Shown: positions 26,250-35,087 of the stretch, piece after piece
How positions within the stretch are numbered: the first letter of the stretch is position 1
Layout of the letters: every line of letters begins with the position of its first letter
Assembly: GCA_016182905.1 (NCBI GenBank)
Contig: JACPFR010000021.1
Coordinates: forward strand, 62,001-126,000
Source of the DNA: Elusimicrobiota bacterium
GTDB lineage: Bacteria; Elusimicrobiota; Elusimicrobia; UBA1565; UBA9628
DNA: 64,000 nt
Direction of reading: 5' to 3'
Translations under genes and position numbers: made by a program
The notes under the pieces: model-generated
Told to the model about the DNA's origin: nothing
Databases searched by the model: none
What the model saw: the letters and a program-made list of their open reading frames with translations, nothing else

Positions 26250-26723
26250 CTACTGCTGCGCGGCCGGCGCCGCGGCCTGCTCGGCGATCATGGCCTTCGC
26301 GCCCTCGATGGCCTTGTCCACGTCCGCGGCCCGGTGCTTCGGATGCGAGGCCTTGAACTTCTCGAGCGCCTTGAGGCCGTCCTCGGCCTTGCCGCCGGCG
26401 ACCTGGTCGACGGCGGCCTCGAGCTCAAGGTCGTAGGCCATCTCCTTCTTGACCTTGGCGCTCTTCGCGTCGCCCATCAGGCCGGGCTCGTTCGGGTCGG
26501 CGATGTTCTTCTTGCCCTGGCCCGCGCCGCGGACGGCGGCCACGCCCCGGGCGCCCCGACCCCTCTTGCGCTCCCCGCCGACGGCCGACTCGGCGAGGGT
26601 GCTCTTGAGGTTCTTGAAGAAGTCCGCCCAGCCCGACTTGGCGGGCGCCGGCGCGGCCTTCTCGTCGGCGCGCGCGGGGATCACGAGCATCGCGGCGATG
26701 ACGGCGGTGATGATCGTCTTCAT
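26250..26723 (-). CDS. Small exported protein of unknown function
   Basis: 157 aa. Signal peptide at residues 1-19 (MKTIITAVIAAMLVIPARA), then an Arg/Gly-rich basic stretch (about 50-70) and a helical C-terminal part (DLELEAAVDQVAGGKAEDGL) resembling one TPR-like hairpin, with an Ala/Gln tail. A strong GGAGG ribosome-binding site lies 5 nt before the ATG. It is the last gene of the gatB unit, 15 nt after the NHL gene, and is followed by a terminator. No known family is recognised. Confidence 0.72.
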   Translation of the reverse strand: MKTIITAVIAAMLVIPARADEKAAPAPAKSGWADFFKNLKSTLAESAVGGERKRGRGARGVAAVRGAGQGKKNIADPNEPGLMGDAKSAKVKKEMAYDLELEAAVDQVAGGKAEDGLKALEKFKASHPKHRAADVDKAIEGAKAMIAEQAAAPAAQQ

Positions 26724-26738
26724 GTCGTCCTCCTTAGA

Positions 26739-29700
26739 TCAGCTTCCCTTGATGAGACTGTCCACGGCCGGCTTGTAGGCCGGGGCGAGAGCCACGGCCT
26801 TCTCGCCCATCGCCTTCGCCTTGTCCGCCTTGTTCAGGCGCAGCGAGGTCTTGACGAGGTTGAGCCAGATCGTCGGATCGTTCGGCTCGGCGTCCGCCGC
26901 CTGCGTGAAGCGCCGCTCCGCCTCGACGTTGTCGCCCTCGAGGAAGGCCACGCTGCCGAGGTTGTTGAGCGCCGCCGCGTTCGCCGGATCGAGCGCGAGC
27001 ACCTTGTTGAACTCCGTCAGCGCCGCCTCGCGGTTGCCGAACTGGTACTCGATGATCCCGAGCTGGAGCTGGGCGTCGACGTCCTTGCCGTTGCGGCGGA
27101 TGTCCTCCTCGTACAGCTTCTTGAGGAACGCGTAGCGGTCCTTGGCGAGAACGTTGACCTGGTCGTCGTAGCGGCGCTCGAGCCCGGAGGACTCCGGGAA
27201 CTTCGGGGAGAAGTCGGTCGGCGGCATCGTCACCGGCTCGTACGTGCCCCAGGCCGCGTGCAGGGAGTAGACCTTCACCCGGCCCTTCTCCGCCTCGGTC
27301 TTGTACGCGTACGCGGCCTTGGAGACCGCGTCGATGAACGGCTTGCCGATATAGGTGACCTCGACCGGGACCCACATCGTGCCCTCGTGCTCGACGAGCA
27401 GGTCGGCGGGCATGCCCGCCTCCGCGGCGTCCTCGGCCTCGGCGTCGAACATCATCGTCATGTGGCCGGGGTAGTCGAGGACGGCCACGCGGACCTCGCT
27501 GTCCTCGAGCATGGCCCCGTACAGGGACGTCAGGTCGGAGCACTGCCCGGCCTTGCTGCGCAGGGTCTCGCGCGGGAACTGCGTGTAGTCCACCGGGAAG
27601 TTCGGGTCGTCGTGGGCGGTCTCGAACGGGTTCGCCGCGTTCGCGACGAACTTGATCCCGAACTCCGACAGGGCGTTCCACAGGCGCATCGCCTTGACGA
27701 CGGGCTCGTTGAGCGCGGCCGCCTTGCGGTTCTTGAACTCGAGGGTGGAGACGCCGCGCACGAAGTCGCGCACCGGCGGGTCCTTGCGCGTCACGAAGTT
27801 CGCGATGCGCTGCGGGTCCTGCCAGGTGATCGCGTTGCGCGAGTACAGGCGCAGGGGCTTCGTGATCGACACCGTCTGCTGCTTGCCGCTCTCGAAGTAC
27901 GTCATCGTGAACTCCGCCTGGATCGGCGTGTCCTCGCTGACGTCGAGCACCTTGTTGTTGAGCGTCGCGATCAGGGGAATCTCGACGGTCTGCTTCGGCT
28001 CGAGCTTCTTGATCTCGGTGTCGAAGCCGAAGTCCATGTAGTCCTTGAGCTTGAAGGTCAGCTTGACGTTCTGGAAGGCCACGTTCACGTTGTTCGTGAG
28101 CACGGCCGAGCCCATCGGGTTGCGCAGGTACCACTTGTAGTTCGCCGCGAAGATGTCGCCGAGGGTGATCGTCGAGATCTCGACGGGCGACCGGTTGAAG
28201 GAACCCGCGACGAACACCTCGACGGGACGGCCGGCCGGGCCCACGTCCGAGGTCTTGGACTTGGTCGCGACGCGGTACCAGTACTTCTCGTACGGGGTGA
28301 CCTCCGAGTCCTCGAATTTCTCGGCCTTGGTCTCCCCCGCCCGCGCCCACGGGCCGAACGCCCCGGTCGAACGCGTGACGACGTAGCCGCCCGTCCACGG
28401 GTCGGCGACGGGCTCCCAGGAGATCGAGACGATTCCGTCCCTGGTCGACGTGGAGAGCGCCGCGGGCGCGGTGAGCATCGGGTGCAGGTCGTAGCTGACG
28501 AGGCGGCTCTTGCCCTTGTCGGCGATGACGAGCTTGTCGCCCTGGACGGAGACGGCGATCGGCTCGAGCAGCTCGCGCTCCTGCTTGCCGCCCGCGAAGA
28601 AGTCGGCGAGCCACTTGCCGTCCTTGGTGTGGACGCTGACGCGGCGCAGCGCCGAGTCGAGAGTGTAGAGGTAGTTCTGGCCGTCGAAGGCGATCGAGAC
28701 GGGCGACTTGAACTCGCCGGGCCCGTCGCCGTCCTCGCCCCAGGAGTTGATGTAGGCGCCGGACGGCTCGCACTTGAAGACGCGCTTGAGGCCCTTGTCC
28801 ACGAAGTAGATGAAGCCGGCCTTGTCCCAGGCGACCGCGACCGGCTCGAGCAGCATGTAGGATCCGACCTTCGGTCCGAAGCCGAACAGGAAGACGCCCT
28901 CGGGGCTGAAGGCGTCGATGCGCTGGTTGCCGGTGTCGGCCACGTACACGACGCCCTCGCCGTTGATCGCCACGCCGTTGGGGTTCTTCATGCGGCCCTC
29001 GCGGCGCTTGCTGTCGAAGAAGCCCTGGGCCTCGCCGACGTTGGACTTCCATTTCCCGTCGAGAGCGAACTGCTGGAGGCGGTGGTTGGGGTTGTCCGTG
29101 ACGTAGAGGCCCTCGACCTTCGCCGACTTCACGGCGGCCATGCCGCCGACGCCGCGGGTGACCTCGCCGCCCTTGCCCTTCGAGACGCCGAAGCGCTGCT
29201 TCTCCTTGCCCTTCTCGTCGATGAGGACGAACTGCATCTCCTTCGGCAGCCAGGCGTACAGGTCGTCGCCGTACGGCGCGAGGATCGAGGCCGAGTAGGG
29301 CCAGGTCCGGGAAGGTCCGGACACCGACATCTTGGTCTGCAGATTGACCGGCAGCGGCTTGACCTTCAGCTTGTTGGTCAGCTCCACGCGGTGGATGCGG
29401 TTGTTGCCGGTGTCGAGCACGATCAGGATCCCGTCGGGCGTGATCGCGATGCCCTCGGCCTTGCGCATCTGGCCGACGCCGGAGCCGAGGGAGCCGAACT
29501 TGCCCATGATGAAGCCCTCGCCGGACTGCTCGATGACCTTGCCGTTCTTGCCGTCGACGACGTACAGGAAGCCGTACTGGTCCGCCGTGAAGTCGTTGCC
29601 GAGGAGCGCGTACTCCTTGACGAACTTCGCGGAGGAGTCGAACTTCTGCACGCGCTCGTTGTTGCGGTCGAGGACGAAGACATTGTCGGAGGGGTCCACC

Positions 29701-30242
29701 GCGATGCGCGTCGGGTTGTTGAGCAGACCCGGCTCCTTCCCATAGCGCCCAAAAAGGAAAAGCAGGATGCCCTCCTCGGTGAAGACCTGCACGCGGTTGT
29801 TGCCCGTGTCGGAGACGTAGATGCGCCCGTCGGCGCCGACGGCCACGGACTCCGGGTTCTTGAGCTTGCCCGGCTCGGACCCTTTCTCCCCGAACGCGTA
29901 GACGAAGTTGCCGTCCCGGTCGAATATCTCGACGCGGCTGTTGCCGGTGTCGGCGACGTAGACGCTGCCCTTCGGCCCGACCGCGACGCCGCGCGGCCCG
30001 CTGAAGGCGCCCTGCTGGCTGCCGGAGCGGCCGACGGTCTTGATCAGCTTGCCCGCCAGGTCGTAGAGGAAAAGGGAGTTCTTCTTCTCGTCGACGACGT
30101 AGAGGCGGTCGGCCGAGGCCGCCGCCGCGACGGGCTTGGCCATCTCGTCGCCCTTGATGGGCTCGAGGAAGCGGATCGTGTCGTAGGCGCGCGCGGGGGC
30201 GGACAGCAGCAGCGCGAGAGCGAGAAGCGGGATGCTGTTCAT
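26739..30242 (-). CDS. Exported NHL-repeat/FN3/transglutaminase-like/TPR protein
   Basis: 1,167 aa. A signal peptide (1-19) is followed by NHL beta-propeller repeats over about 550 residues (repeated VADTGNSRVEIFDRDG and GIYVSDTGNNRVQVF-like units), a fibronectin-III-like stretch (SISWEPVADPWTGGYVVTRS), a transglutaminase-like domain and C-terminal TPRs. The papain-like core has Cys901 (GQCSDLTSL), His927 and Glu961, Glu standing where Asp is usual, so cysteine-protease or transferase activity is possible. The ATG at 30242 overlaps the gatB stop (ATGA); longer in-frame versions would lie inside gatB. Probably a periplasmic or surface protein; substrate unknown. Confidence 0.85.
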   Translation of the reverse strand: MNSIPLLALALLLSAPARAYDTIRFLEPIKGDEMAKPVAAAASADRLYVVDEKKNSLFLYDLAGKLIKTVGRSGSQQGAFSGPRGVAVGPKGSVYVADTGNSRVEIFDRDGNFVYAFGEKGSEPGKLKNPESVAVGADGRIYVSDTGNNRVQVFTEEGILLFLFGRYGKEPGLLNNPTRIAVDPSDNVFVLDRNNERVQKFDSSAKFVKEYALLGNDFTADQYGFLYVVDGKNGKVIEQSGEGFIMGKFGSLGSGVGQMRKAEGIAITPDGILIVLDTGNNRIHRVELTNKLKVKPLPVNLQTKMSVSGPSRTWPYSASILAPYGDDLYAWLPKEMQFVLIDEKGKEKQRFGVSKGKGGEVTRGVGGMAAVKSAKVEGLYVTDNPNHRLQQFALDGKWKSNVGEAQGFFDSKRREGRMKNPNGVAINGEGVVYVADTGNQRIDAFSPEGVFLFGFGPKVGSYMLLEPVAVAWDKAGFIYFVDKGLKRVFKCEPSGAYINSWGEDGDGPGEFKSPVSIAFDGQNYLYTLDSALRRVSVHTKDGKWLADFFAGGKQERELLEPIAVSVQGDKLVIADKGKSRLVSYDLHPMLTAPAALSTSTRDGIVSISWEPVADPWTGGYVVTRSTGAFGPWARAGETKAEKFEDSEVTPYEKYWYRVATKSKTSDVGPAGRPVEVFVAGSFNRSPVEISTITLGDIFAANYKWYLRNPMGSAVLTNNVNVAFQNVKLTFKLKDYMDFGFDTEIKKLEPKQTVEIPLIATLNNKVLDVSEDTPIQAEFTMTYFESGKQQTVSITKPLRLYSRNAITWQDPQRIANFVTRKDPPVRDFVRGVSTLEFKNRKAAALNEPVVKAMRLWNALSEFGIKFVANAANPFETAHDDPNFPVDYTQFPRETLRSKAGQCSDLTSLYGAMLEDSEVRVAVLDYPGHMTMMFDAEAEDAAEAGMPADLLVEHEGTMWVPVEVTYIGKPFIDAVSKAAYAYKTEAEKGRVKVYSLHAAWGTYEPVTMPPTDFSPKFPESSGLERRYDDQVNVLAKDRYAFLKKLYEEDIRRNGKDVDAQLQLGIIEYQFGNREAALTEFNKVLALDPANAAALNNLGSVAFLEGDNVEAERRFTQAADAEPNDPTIWLNLVKTSLRLNKADKAKAMGEKAVALAPAYKPAVDSLIKGS

Positions 30243-31690
30243 GCTTTGACGGCCTCCTTGATGAGCTTGTTGACGAGGGCTGGGTTCGCCTTCCCCTTGG
30301 AGAGCTTCATGACGCCGCCGACGATCGAGCCGATGGCGGCGTCCTTGCCCCCCTTCAGGTCGGCGGCGGCCTTGGGATTGGCCGCGAGCGCCTGAAGCAC
30401 CCACTCCATGACCTGCTTGTCGTCGGACACTTGAGAAAGACCGAGCTCGTCCACGAGCGCCTTCGGCCCCTTGCCGGTCTCCCACATCTTCGCGAACACG
30501 TCCTTGGCCCCCTTGGAGGACAAGGTCCCGCCGGCGACGAGGCCGGCCAGCTCGCCCAGGTGCGCGGCCGCGACCGGCGACTGCGGCGCGGCCTTGCCTT
30601 CGGCGTTGAGGCGGCCGAGCATCTCGGTGGTCAATAGGTTGGACACGGTTTTAGCGGACCCGGAGGGAGCGGCCGCGACGGCCTTCTCGAAGTACTCGGA
30701 GAGGACCCTGTCGCCCGTCAGAACCTCGGCGTCGTACGAGGATAGCCCCAATTGCCCGGTAAAGCGAGCCCTTTTTTTCGCGGGAAGCTCGGGTAATTCC
30801 GACCGCAGTTTTTCGACCCATTTCGGGTCCGCGACGAGGGGCACGAGGTCGGGGTCGGGGAAATAGCGGTAGTCGTGAGCGTCTTCCTTCGTGCGCATCG
30901 AGCGCCCGGCCTGCAGGGCGGCGTCCCAGAGGCGGGTCTCCTGGACGATCTTCCCCCCGCTCTCGATGACCGACACCTGGCGCCGGAACTCGGCGTCGAT
31001 CGCGTCCTTCACGTTCTTGAACGAGTTGAGGTTCTTCGTCTCCGTGCGGGTGCCGAACTCCTTCTGCCCGACGGGGCGCACGGACACGTTCGCGTCGCAG
31101 CGCATCTCGCCTTTCTCCATGTCGCAGCGCGAGGAGCCCGTGAACTGGATGACCTCCTTGAGGGCGGTCAGGTAGGCGTAGGCCTCCTCCGAGGTGCGCA
31201 TGTCGGGCTCGCTGACGATCTCGATGAGGGGCACGCCCGAGCGGTTGAGGTCCACGAGCGAGCCGTCGAGCTTGGAGCCGGCCAGGTCGTGGACGAGCTT
31301 GCCCGCGTCCTCCTCGAGGTGGATGCGGGTGATGCCGATCGTCTTGACCGCGCCGCCGACCGTGATCGCGAGCTTCCCGTGCTGGGAGAAGGGCTGGTCG
31401 TACTGGGAGATCTGGTAGGCCTTCGGCAGGTCGGGGTAGAAGTAGTTCTTGCGGGCGAAGATGGACTGCGGCGCCAGCTCGCACTCGAGCGCCATGGCCG
31501 CCTGAAAGGCAAGCTCGACCGCGCGCCGGTTGAGGACGGGCAGGACGCCCGGCTGGGCGGTGCACAGGGGGCAGACGCGGCTGTTCGGCGCCTGGCCGAA
31601 GCCGTCGGTGCCGCAGCCGCAGAACAGCTTGGTCTTCGTGGCCAGCTGGCAGTGGACTTCGAGTCCGATGATCAGTTCGTATTCTTTCAC
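30239..31690 (-). CDS. gatB: Asp/Glu-tRNA(Asn/Gln) amidotransferase subunit B
   Basis: 483 aa. ELIIGLEVHCQLATKTKLFC, the zinc-site cysteines (CGCG, CPLC) and KNYFYPDLPKAYQISQYDQP are hallmarks of GatB, which binds the misacylated tRNA and phosphorylates its side chain before amidation. The C-terminal YqeY-like tail domain is present (GGVMKLSKGKANPALVNKLI). It is separated from gatC and gatA, which lie 4 kb upstream in another minus-strand operon. It leads a unit with the NHL protein and the small exported protein. Confidence 0.96.
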   Translation of the reverse strand: MKEYELIIGLEVHCQLATKTKLFCGCGTDGFGQAPNSRVCPLCTAQPGVLPVLNRRAVELAFQAAMALECELAPQSIFARKNYFYPDLPKAYQISQYDQPFSQHGKLAITVGGAVKTIGITRIHLEEDAGKLVHDLAGSKLDGSLVDLNRSGVPLIEIVSEPDMRTSEEAYAYLTALKEVIQFTGSSRCDMEKGEMRCDANVSVRPVGQKEFGTRTETKNLNSFKNVKDAIDAEFRRQVSVIESGGKIVQETRLWDAALQAGRSMRTKEDAHDYRYFPDPDLVPLVADPKWVEKLRSELPELPAKKRARFTGQLGLSSYDAEVLTGDRVLSEYFEKAVAAAPSGSAKTVSNLLTTEMLGRLNAEGKAAPQSPVAAAHLGELAGLVAGGTLSSKGAKDVFAKMWETGKGPKALVDELGLSQVSDDKQVMEWVLQALAANPKAAADLKGGKDAAIGSIVGGVMKLSKGKANPALVNKLIKEAVKA

Positions 31691-31749
31691 GCGGTTCCCA
31701 TTGTGAGTGGATTATCCCAAAATTGCCAGGCCGGAGCGGTCCCGGACCA

Positions 31750-31765
31750 TGGGACTACGGTCACG
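31750..31765. repeat. Direct repeat, left copy
   Basis: TGGGACTACGGTCACG matches 15 of 16 bases with 32111-32126. The two copies flank the small 85-aa gene and lie in the AT-richer patch between gatB and the pseudo-protease operon. Confidence 0.55.
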
Positions 31766-31827
31766 AAGCTATTAGACGAAATTCATCCATTCGAGCGAAT
31801 ATTGGTCTTTGCGCCGCCGTTCATCGC

Positions 31828-32085
31828 CTATTTCTCGGGGTTCTCATATCGGATCGTGCTCAAATCGGGGATGCCAAGCCAGATCTGGTCAAAAGTCAGC
31901 GTCCCGCGCACCTCGAAATCGCCAGGTGTGTACAGGATAACTTCCATACCCTCTTTCAGCTTGGAGCGATGTCTTTCGATATCTTTACGAGACCCCACAG
32001 TGCTGAGCCGCACGCGGCCCTGTTCATCTTGGCTGTTGAAGTCGGCGTATATTCGGATCATCTTATATCGAAATCTGTCGATCAT
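31828..32085 (-). CDS. Small hypothetical protein (85 aa)
   Basis: 85 aa from the first ATG, or 77 aa from ATG 32061 (MIRIYADFNSQDEQGRVRL), which looks like the more natural start. No signal peptide, Cys or metal motif; the composition is a compact, soluble alpha/beta protein (YADFN, GSRKDIERHR, GMEVILYTPGDFEV, WLGIPDLSTIRY). I believe similar small proteins occur as uncharacterised single genes in other bacteria, but this is from memory. Base composition is clearly less GC-rich than the surroundings. It is the last gene of the pseudo-protease operon and is bracketed by short direct repeats. Confidence 0.6.
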   Translation of the reverse strand: MIDRFRYKMIRIYADFNSQDEQGRVRLSTVGSRKDIERHRSKLKEGMEVILYTPGDFEVRGTLTFDQIWLGIPDLSTIRYENPEK

Positions 32086-32110
32086 TCTAAGCTGGAATTG
32101 ACACCAGCCT

Positions 32111-32126
32111 TGGGACTACAGTCACG
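32111..32126. repeat. Direct repeat, right copy
   Basis: TGGGACTACAGTCACG, one mismatch from the copy at 31750-31765. It lies just upstream of the 85-aa minus-strand gene. Confidence 0.55.
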
Positions 32127-32145
32127 CTCGATCCTCAACGGATGC

Positions 32146-32418
32146 CTAAGATTTCCGTTTCTGGGCGCGCGCTCTTTTGGGAGACCGCGGAGGTGTTACG
32201 TACTTCGATTCGACACGGATGTCATTAAATTTACTTCCCAGCACAGTGTCGACATCCGAGCTGACATCCAAAACAAGCAACCCATTTGGGTCAATTTCGA
32301 CGATTGAATACGCTTTATATAGGCACACTTTGAAAGCGAGCCGGCTTTCAGCCGGGAGAGTCTGAACCCACTCCGGAATTTTCGCCAACACAACTCTGTC
32401 GCCAATTTTGTATTTCAT
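32146..32418 (-). CDS. Small hypothetical protein coupled to the pseudo-protease
   Basis: 90 aa starting MKYKIGDRVVLAKIPEWVQ; the ATG at 32418 overlaps the TGA of the preceding gene (ATGA), and GGGAAA lies upstream, which decides against the longer in-frame start at 32457. The sequence suggests a small SH3-like beta-barrel (IGDRVVLA, YSIVEIDPNGLLVLDVS) and a basic C-terminus. The tight coupling to a protein ending in a cysteine-rich domain is what an immunity or chaperone gene would show. AT-richer than most genes here. Function unknown. Confidence 0.65.
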   Translation of the reverse strand: MKYKIGDRVVLAKIPEWVQTLPAESRLAFKVCLYKAYSIVEIDPNGLLVLDVSSDVDTVLGSKFNDIRVESKYVTPPRSPKRARAQKRKS

Positions 32419-35087
32419 GATTTCCCGCAATCGCAACGACAGTGTCTGGGGTAGCATCCTCGCGGCGTCGATTGAGTCGCGTTTCTCTTCGCTTCACGGC
32501 ATGCGGATTCTTCGGAACTACTCCCCCCACGGCCATACACCCTTTCGGGACACTTTGTTTTTCCTATCACCTGCACATTGCAGATTGCTTTGCATTGCCA
32601 TTTGCCAGAGGTAATTACTGGTGAATCGGGTTCGGGAATCCCTTCACCATGTGACTCCGGCTCTAAAATGCTCGCCTTGGAATCCTGGTCGTACTGTTTC
32701 AATCCTCTTTGTATCTCGGAGATTTTCCCTTCGGCGACGGTGCCGATGGCCCACCCAATCTCGAACGTCTGCTTGACCGTGATCACCACTATGGCCGCGC
32801 CGACGACGGTGGCCGCGGTACCCGAAAGGGTGAAGGTCGCAATCACGCGCAAGACCTTGCCGTTCCCGCCGAGCTTAAAAATTCCTCCAGCCCGTACCGC
32901 GTTCGCGATCCGCGCCGTCCTCGCGGCCGCCATCGACGCGGCGATAGCCTCTTCGGCCTCGGCAGCCGCGGTCGCCGCCGTCGTGGTCTTCGCGATCGTC
33001 ACGGTGTCCGAGGCCGTGATCAGGCCGTTATCTTGGCTCGTCACGGACGGGGCCGGAGCGGATTCGTCCTCCTTCGGCTCCGCGGGCTCCTCCGGATCCC
33101 TCTGTTCGGGATCGTAATGGTCCAATTCGTCGTGGCTCCGCTGGGACACATTGCGGACCTTCTCGACCTTGGTCTCGTCATTCGATACCTGCATGACGAG
33201 GGGCGCGAGACCGCTCTCGTCGGTGATTACCGTCACCGTTTGCGTGGACAGATTCCCGTCCCATTCGAACGTAAACTTCACCGAGTGTCCGGACAACGGG
33301 ACCTTGCCGCCCTTACAAGAAACCGCGACCGCCACCTCGAACGGCTCCACGCCCGCCTTCTTAGGGGCGCCGATCTTCATTAGCTCGCAGGTCGGCTTCG
33401 GCGGCGGCGGCGGGGGCGGGGGAGACGTGGATTCTGTTTTGGGGGCCGGAGCGGCCTTGGCGATCGCCGGAGCCTTGGGGGTCGATACCCCGTTCTTCTT
33501 GAACAGCTTCCCGATCCCCCGGAAAAGCGCGGGAATGCCTTTGAGGATAAGGACCGCGCCCAACTCTCCAAGGGCCTTGCCCAACTCCGCGCTGCCGTTG
33601 TCCGCGTAACTCCCTGAATAGGACGACCCCGAAGAACTCCCCCCGCCGCAATTTTGCACGCACACGCCCCTGGGCACCGACGGTGGAGGCGGAAGGTTCG
33701 GGATATTCCACGCGCCAAGTCCGGCCTCGGTCAGAGGGCTGGAGAGCGCGCGGGTCAGGATGGCGGCGGTACCGGCGTCCTCGATGACTTCGGGAGTCGT
33801 GGCCGATGATAACGAGGACGCGGGATCATCGAGCCAGCGGACGAGGATGGGCGCCGGGATGGCGACGGGCCAGCGGCCTTCTTCCGTATCGGCGGGTCGC
33901 TGCACGAGAAGGCCCGCGACCTCCCCCGCCTCGTTGAGAACGGGGCCGCCGCTCAACTCGGGCGAAATGGCGGCGTCGGTCTGGAAACTCGCTTCCCCGA
34001 TCTTGGTCACGAGACCGGAGGTCTTCGTCCACAGACCCGAGACCGAGGTGTGCCCGACGGCGGCGACAAGATCGTCTTTCGCGGGAGTCTCGCCCGATAG
34101 GGCGAGCGCGGGCCGGGCAAGGTCCTCGGCATAGGAGAGCACGGCCACGCCGAGCTCGGGATGGCGGCGAACGACCGTTGCCGTAAGGGATAGCGGCTTC
34201 GCGTTCCCCGCATAGGCGAAAAGATAGGGATGGTCGGTGTCGGCGACGACGGCGGCGTCAGTGACGAGCACTGCGCCGCTCTTCGTCCTTAATAGGGTGG
34301 CGGCGGCGCGCTGATCCTTCCACACGACGACGAACACGGATTCCTCCGGATTATGGGAGACGGCACGGCCCGCCGAGATGAGCGTCGCGTCCTTCGCGCG
34401 GTGAGCGGCGGCGAGGCCCTCAAAGGCCGCGGCACGGGAGCAGTAGAGCTTGGAGCGGGCGGCGCCGACGGCTTTGTCGGAGGCGAGCGCCATGGTCAGC
34501 TTCCGGACCCTGGCGCGAAGCTTCTCGTAATCAGCGCCGGTCAACTTCGCCTGGGACGAGGCCTGATCGAGGGCCTGTTCCGCGGATTTCCCCTCCGCTT
34601 GGGGACCGAGCAGCGCCACGAGCCACGGCGACGCTTCGCCTTTCTCGTTTTGGAATAGGCCGTCGCGGGCGGCCAGGAGTTTGCGGCGGGCGGCGAGAGG
34701 ATCGCAGGGCGGTTCGGGAAAGCGTTGGGCCCAGGTGTAGTCGGTAACGGCGAGCGTGCGATAGATCACGTCGAGGCTCGAGCCGCGGTTCTCGAAGAAC
34801 GGCCTGAGTTCGGGAGACATTCGCGGCTTGAGCCGCTCAAGCGCTTCCTTGACCTGCGCCTCGTTGCGGAATCCCTCGAAGCCGTCGGTCAAAACCGAAA
34901 GGTCGGCCTGGAGGGCGGCCAATCCCTTTTCGTCGGCGGGGCCGTCGTTCGGGGCCTCGACGGCCCGAGCGTCCGGGGCCAACACATAAGTCGAGAGCAG
35001 GTACCAAAGAGGGTCGGTCGTGGTCTCGGCACGAACGGGGATGGCGACAGCAAGAAGAAGCGCGAGCGCCGCCCTGGCTCTTTTCAC
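32415..35087 (-). CDS. Exported degenerate trypsin-like protein with a cysteine-rich C-terminus
   Basis: 890 aa, GTG start overlapping the Nudix stop (GTGA). Signal peptide 1-20. Residues about 240-420 follow the trypsin/HtrA pattern, but the His position is Ala279 (VTDAAVV), the Asp position is Gly313 (LGVAVL) and only Ser379 (ELSGGP) remains, so it should be catalytically dead. Next come a Gly/Ser-rich stretch (480-500), a poly-Pro run (555-562), a beta-sandwich-like domain (567-650), an acidic linker, Ala-rich helices and a hydrophobic segment (745-775). The last 60 residues hold eight cysteines (832, 836, 846, 863, 878, 883, 885, 887). The layout recalls large surface proteins that deliver a C-terminal effector domain. 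GC content falls towards the 3' end. Confidence 0.75.
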   Translation of the reverse strand: MKRARAALALLLAVAIPVRAETTTDPLWYLLSTYVLAPDARAVEAPNDGPADEKGLAALQADLSVLTDGFEGFRNEAQVKEALERLKPRMSPELRPFFENRGSSLDVIYRTLAVTDYTWAQRFPEPPCDPLAARRKLLAARDGLFQNEKGEASPWLVALLGPQAEGKSAEQALDQASSQAKLTGADYEKLRARVRKLTMALASDKAVGAARSKLYCSRAAAFEGLAAAHRAKDATLISAGRAVSHNPEESVFVVVWKDQRAAATLLRTKSGAVLVTDAAVVADTDHPYLFAYAGNAKPLSLTATVVRRHPELGVAVLSYAEDLARPALALSGETPAKDDLVAAVGHTSVSGLWTKTSGLVTKIGEASFQTDAAISPELSGGPVLNEAGEVAGLLVQRPADTEEGRWPVAIPAPILVRWLDDPASSLSSATTPEVIEDAGTAAILTRALSSPLTEAGLGAWNIPNLPPPPSVPRGVCVQNCGGGSSSGSSYSGSYADNGSAELGKALGELGAVLILKGIPALFRGIGKLFKKNGVSTPKAPAIAKAAPAPKTESTSPPPPPPPPKPTCELMKIGAPKKAGVEPFEVAVAVSCKGGKVPLSGHSVKFTFEWDGNLSTQTVTVITDESGLAPLVMQVSNDETKVEKVRNVSQRSHDELDHYDPEQRDPEEPAEPKEDESAPAPSVTSQDNGLITASDTVTIAKTTTAATAAAEAEEAIAASMAAARTARIANAVRAGGIFKLGGNGKVLRVIATFTLSGTAATVVGAAIVVITVKQTFEIGWAIGTVAEGKISEIQRGLKQYDQDSKASILEPESHGEGIPEPDSPVITSGKWQCKAICNVQVIGKTKCPERVYGRGGSSSEESACREAKRNATQSTPRGCYPRHCRCDCGKS

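Noticed and set aside
26187-30395. A 1,402-codon plus-strand open frame opposite the NHL gene
   Set aside because: It is an Arg/Val/Asp-rich shadow of the NHL repeats; the minus strand shows signal peptide, NHL, transglutaminase and TPR sequence and a coupled start.
31700-31730. Similarity of the sequence upstream of gatB (TTATCCCA, GCCAGGCC) to the 13.2-kb inverted repeat as a second copy
   Set aside because: Only short, broken matches and no second arm; chance similarity is sufficient.
31723-32307. A 194-codon plus-strand open frame over the AT-richer region
   Set aside because: It crosses two small minus-strand genes with better starts, composition and operon coupling, and has no ribosome-binding site or recognisable motif.
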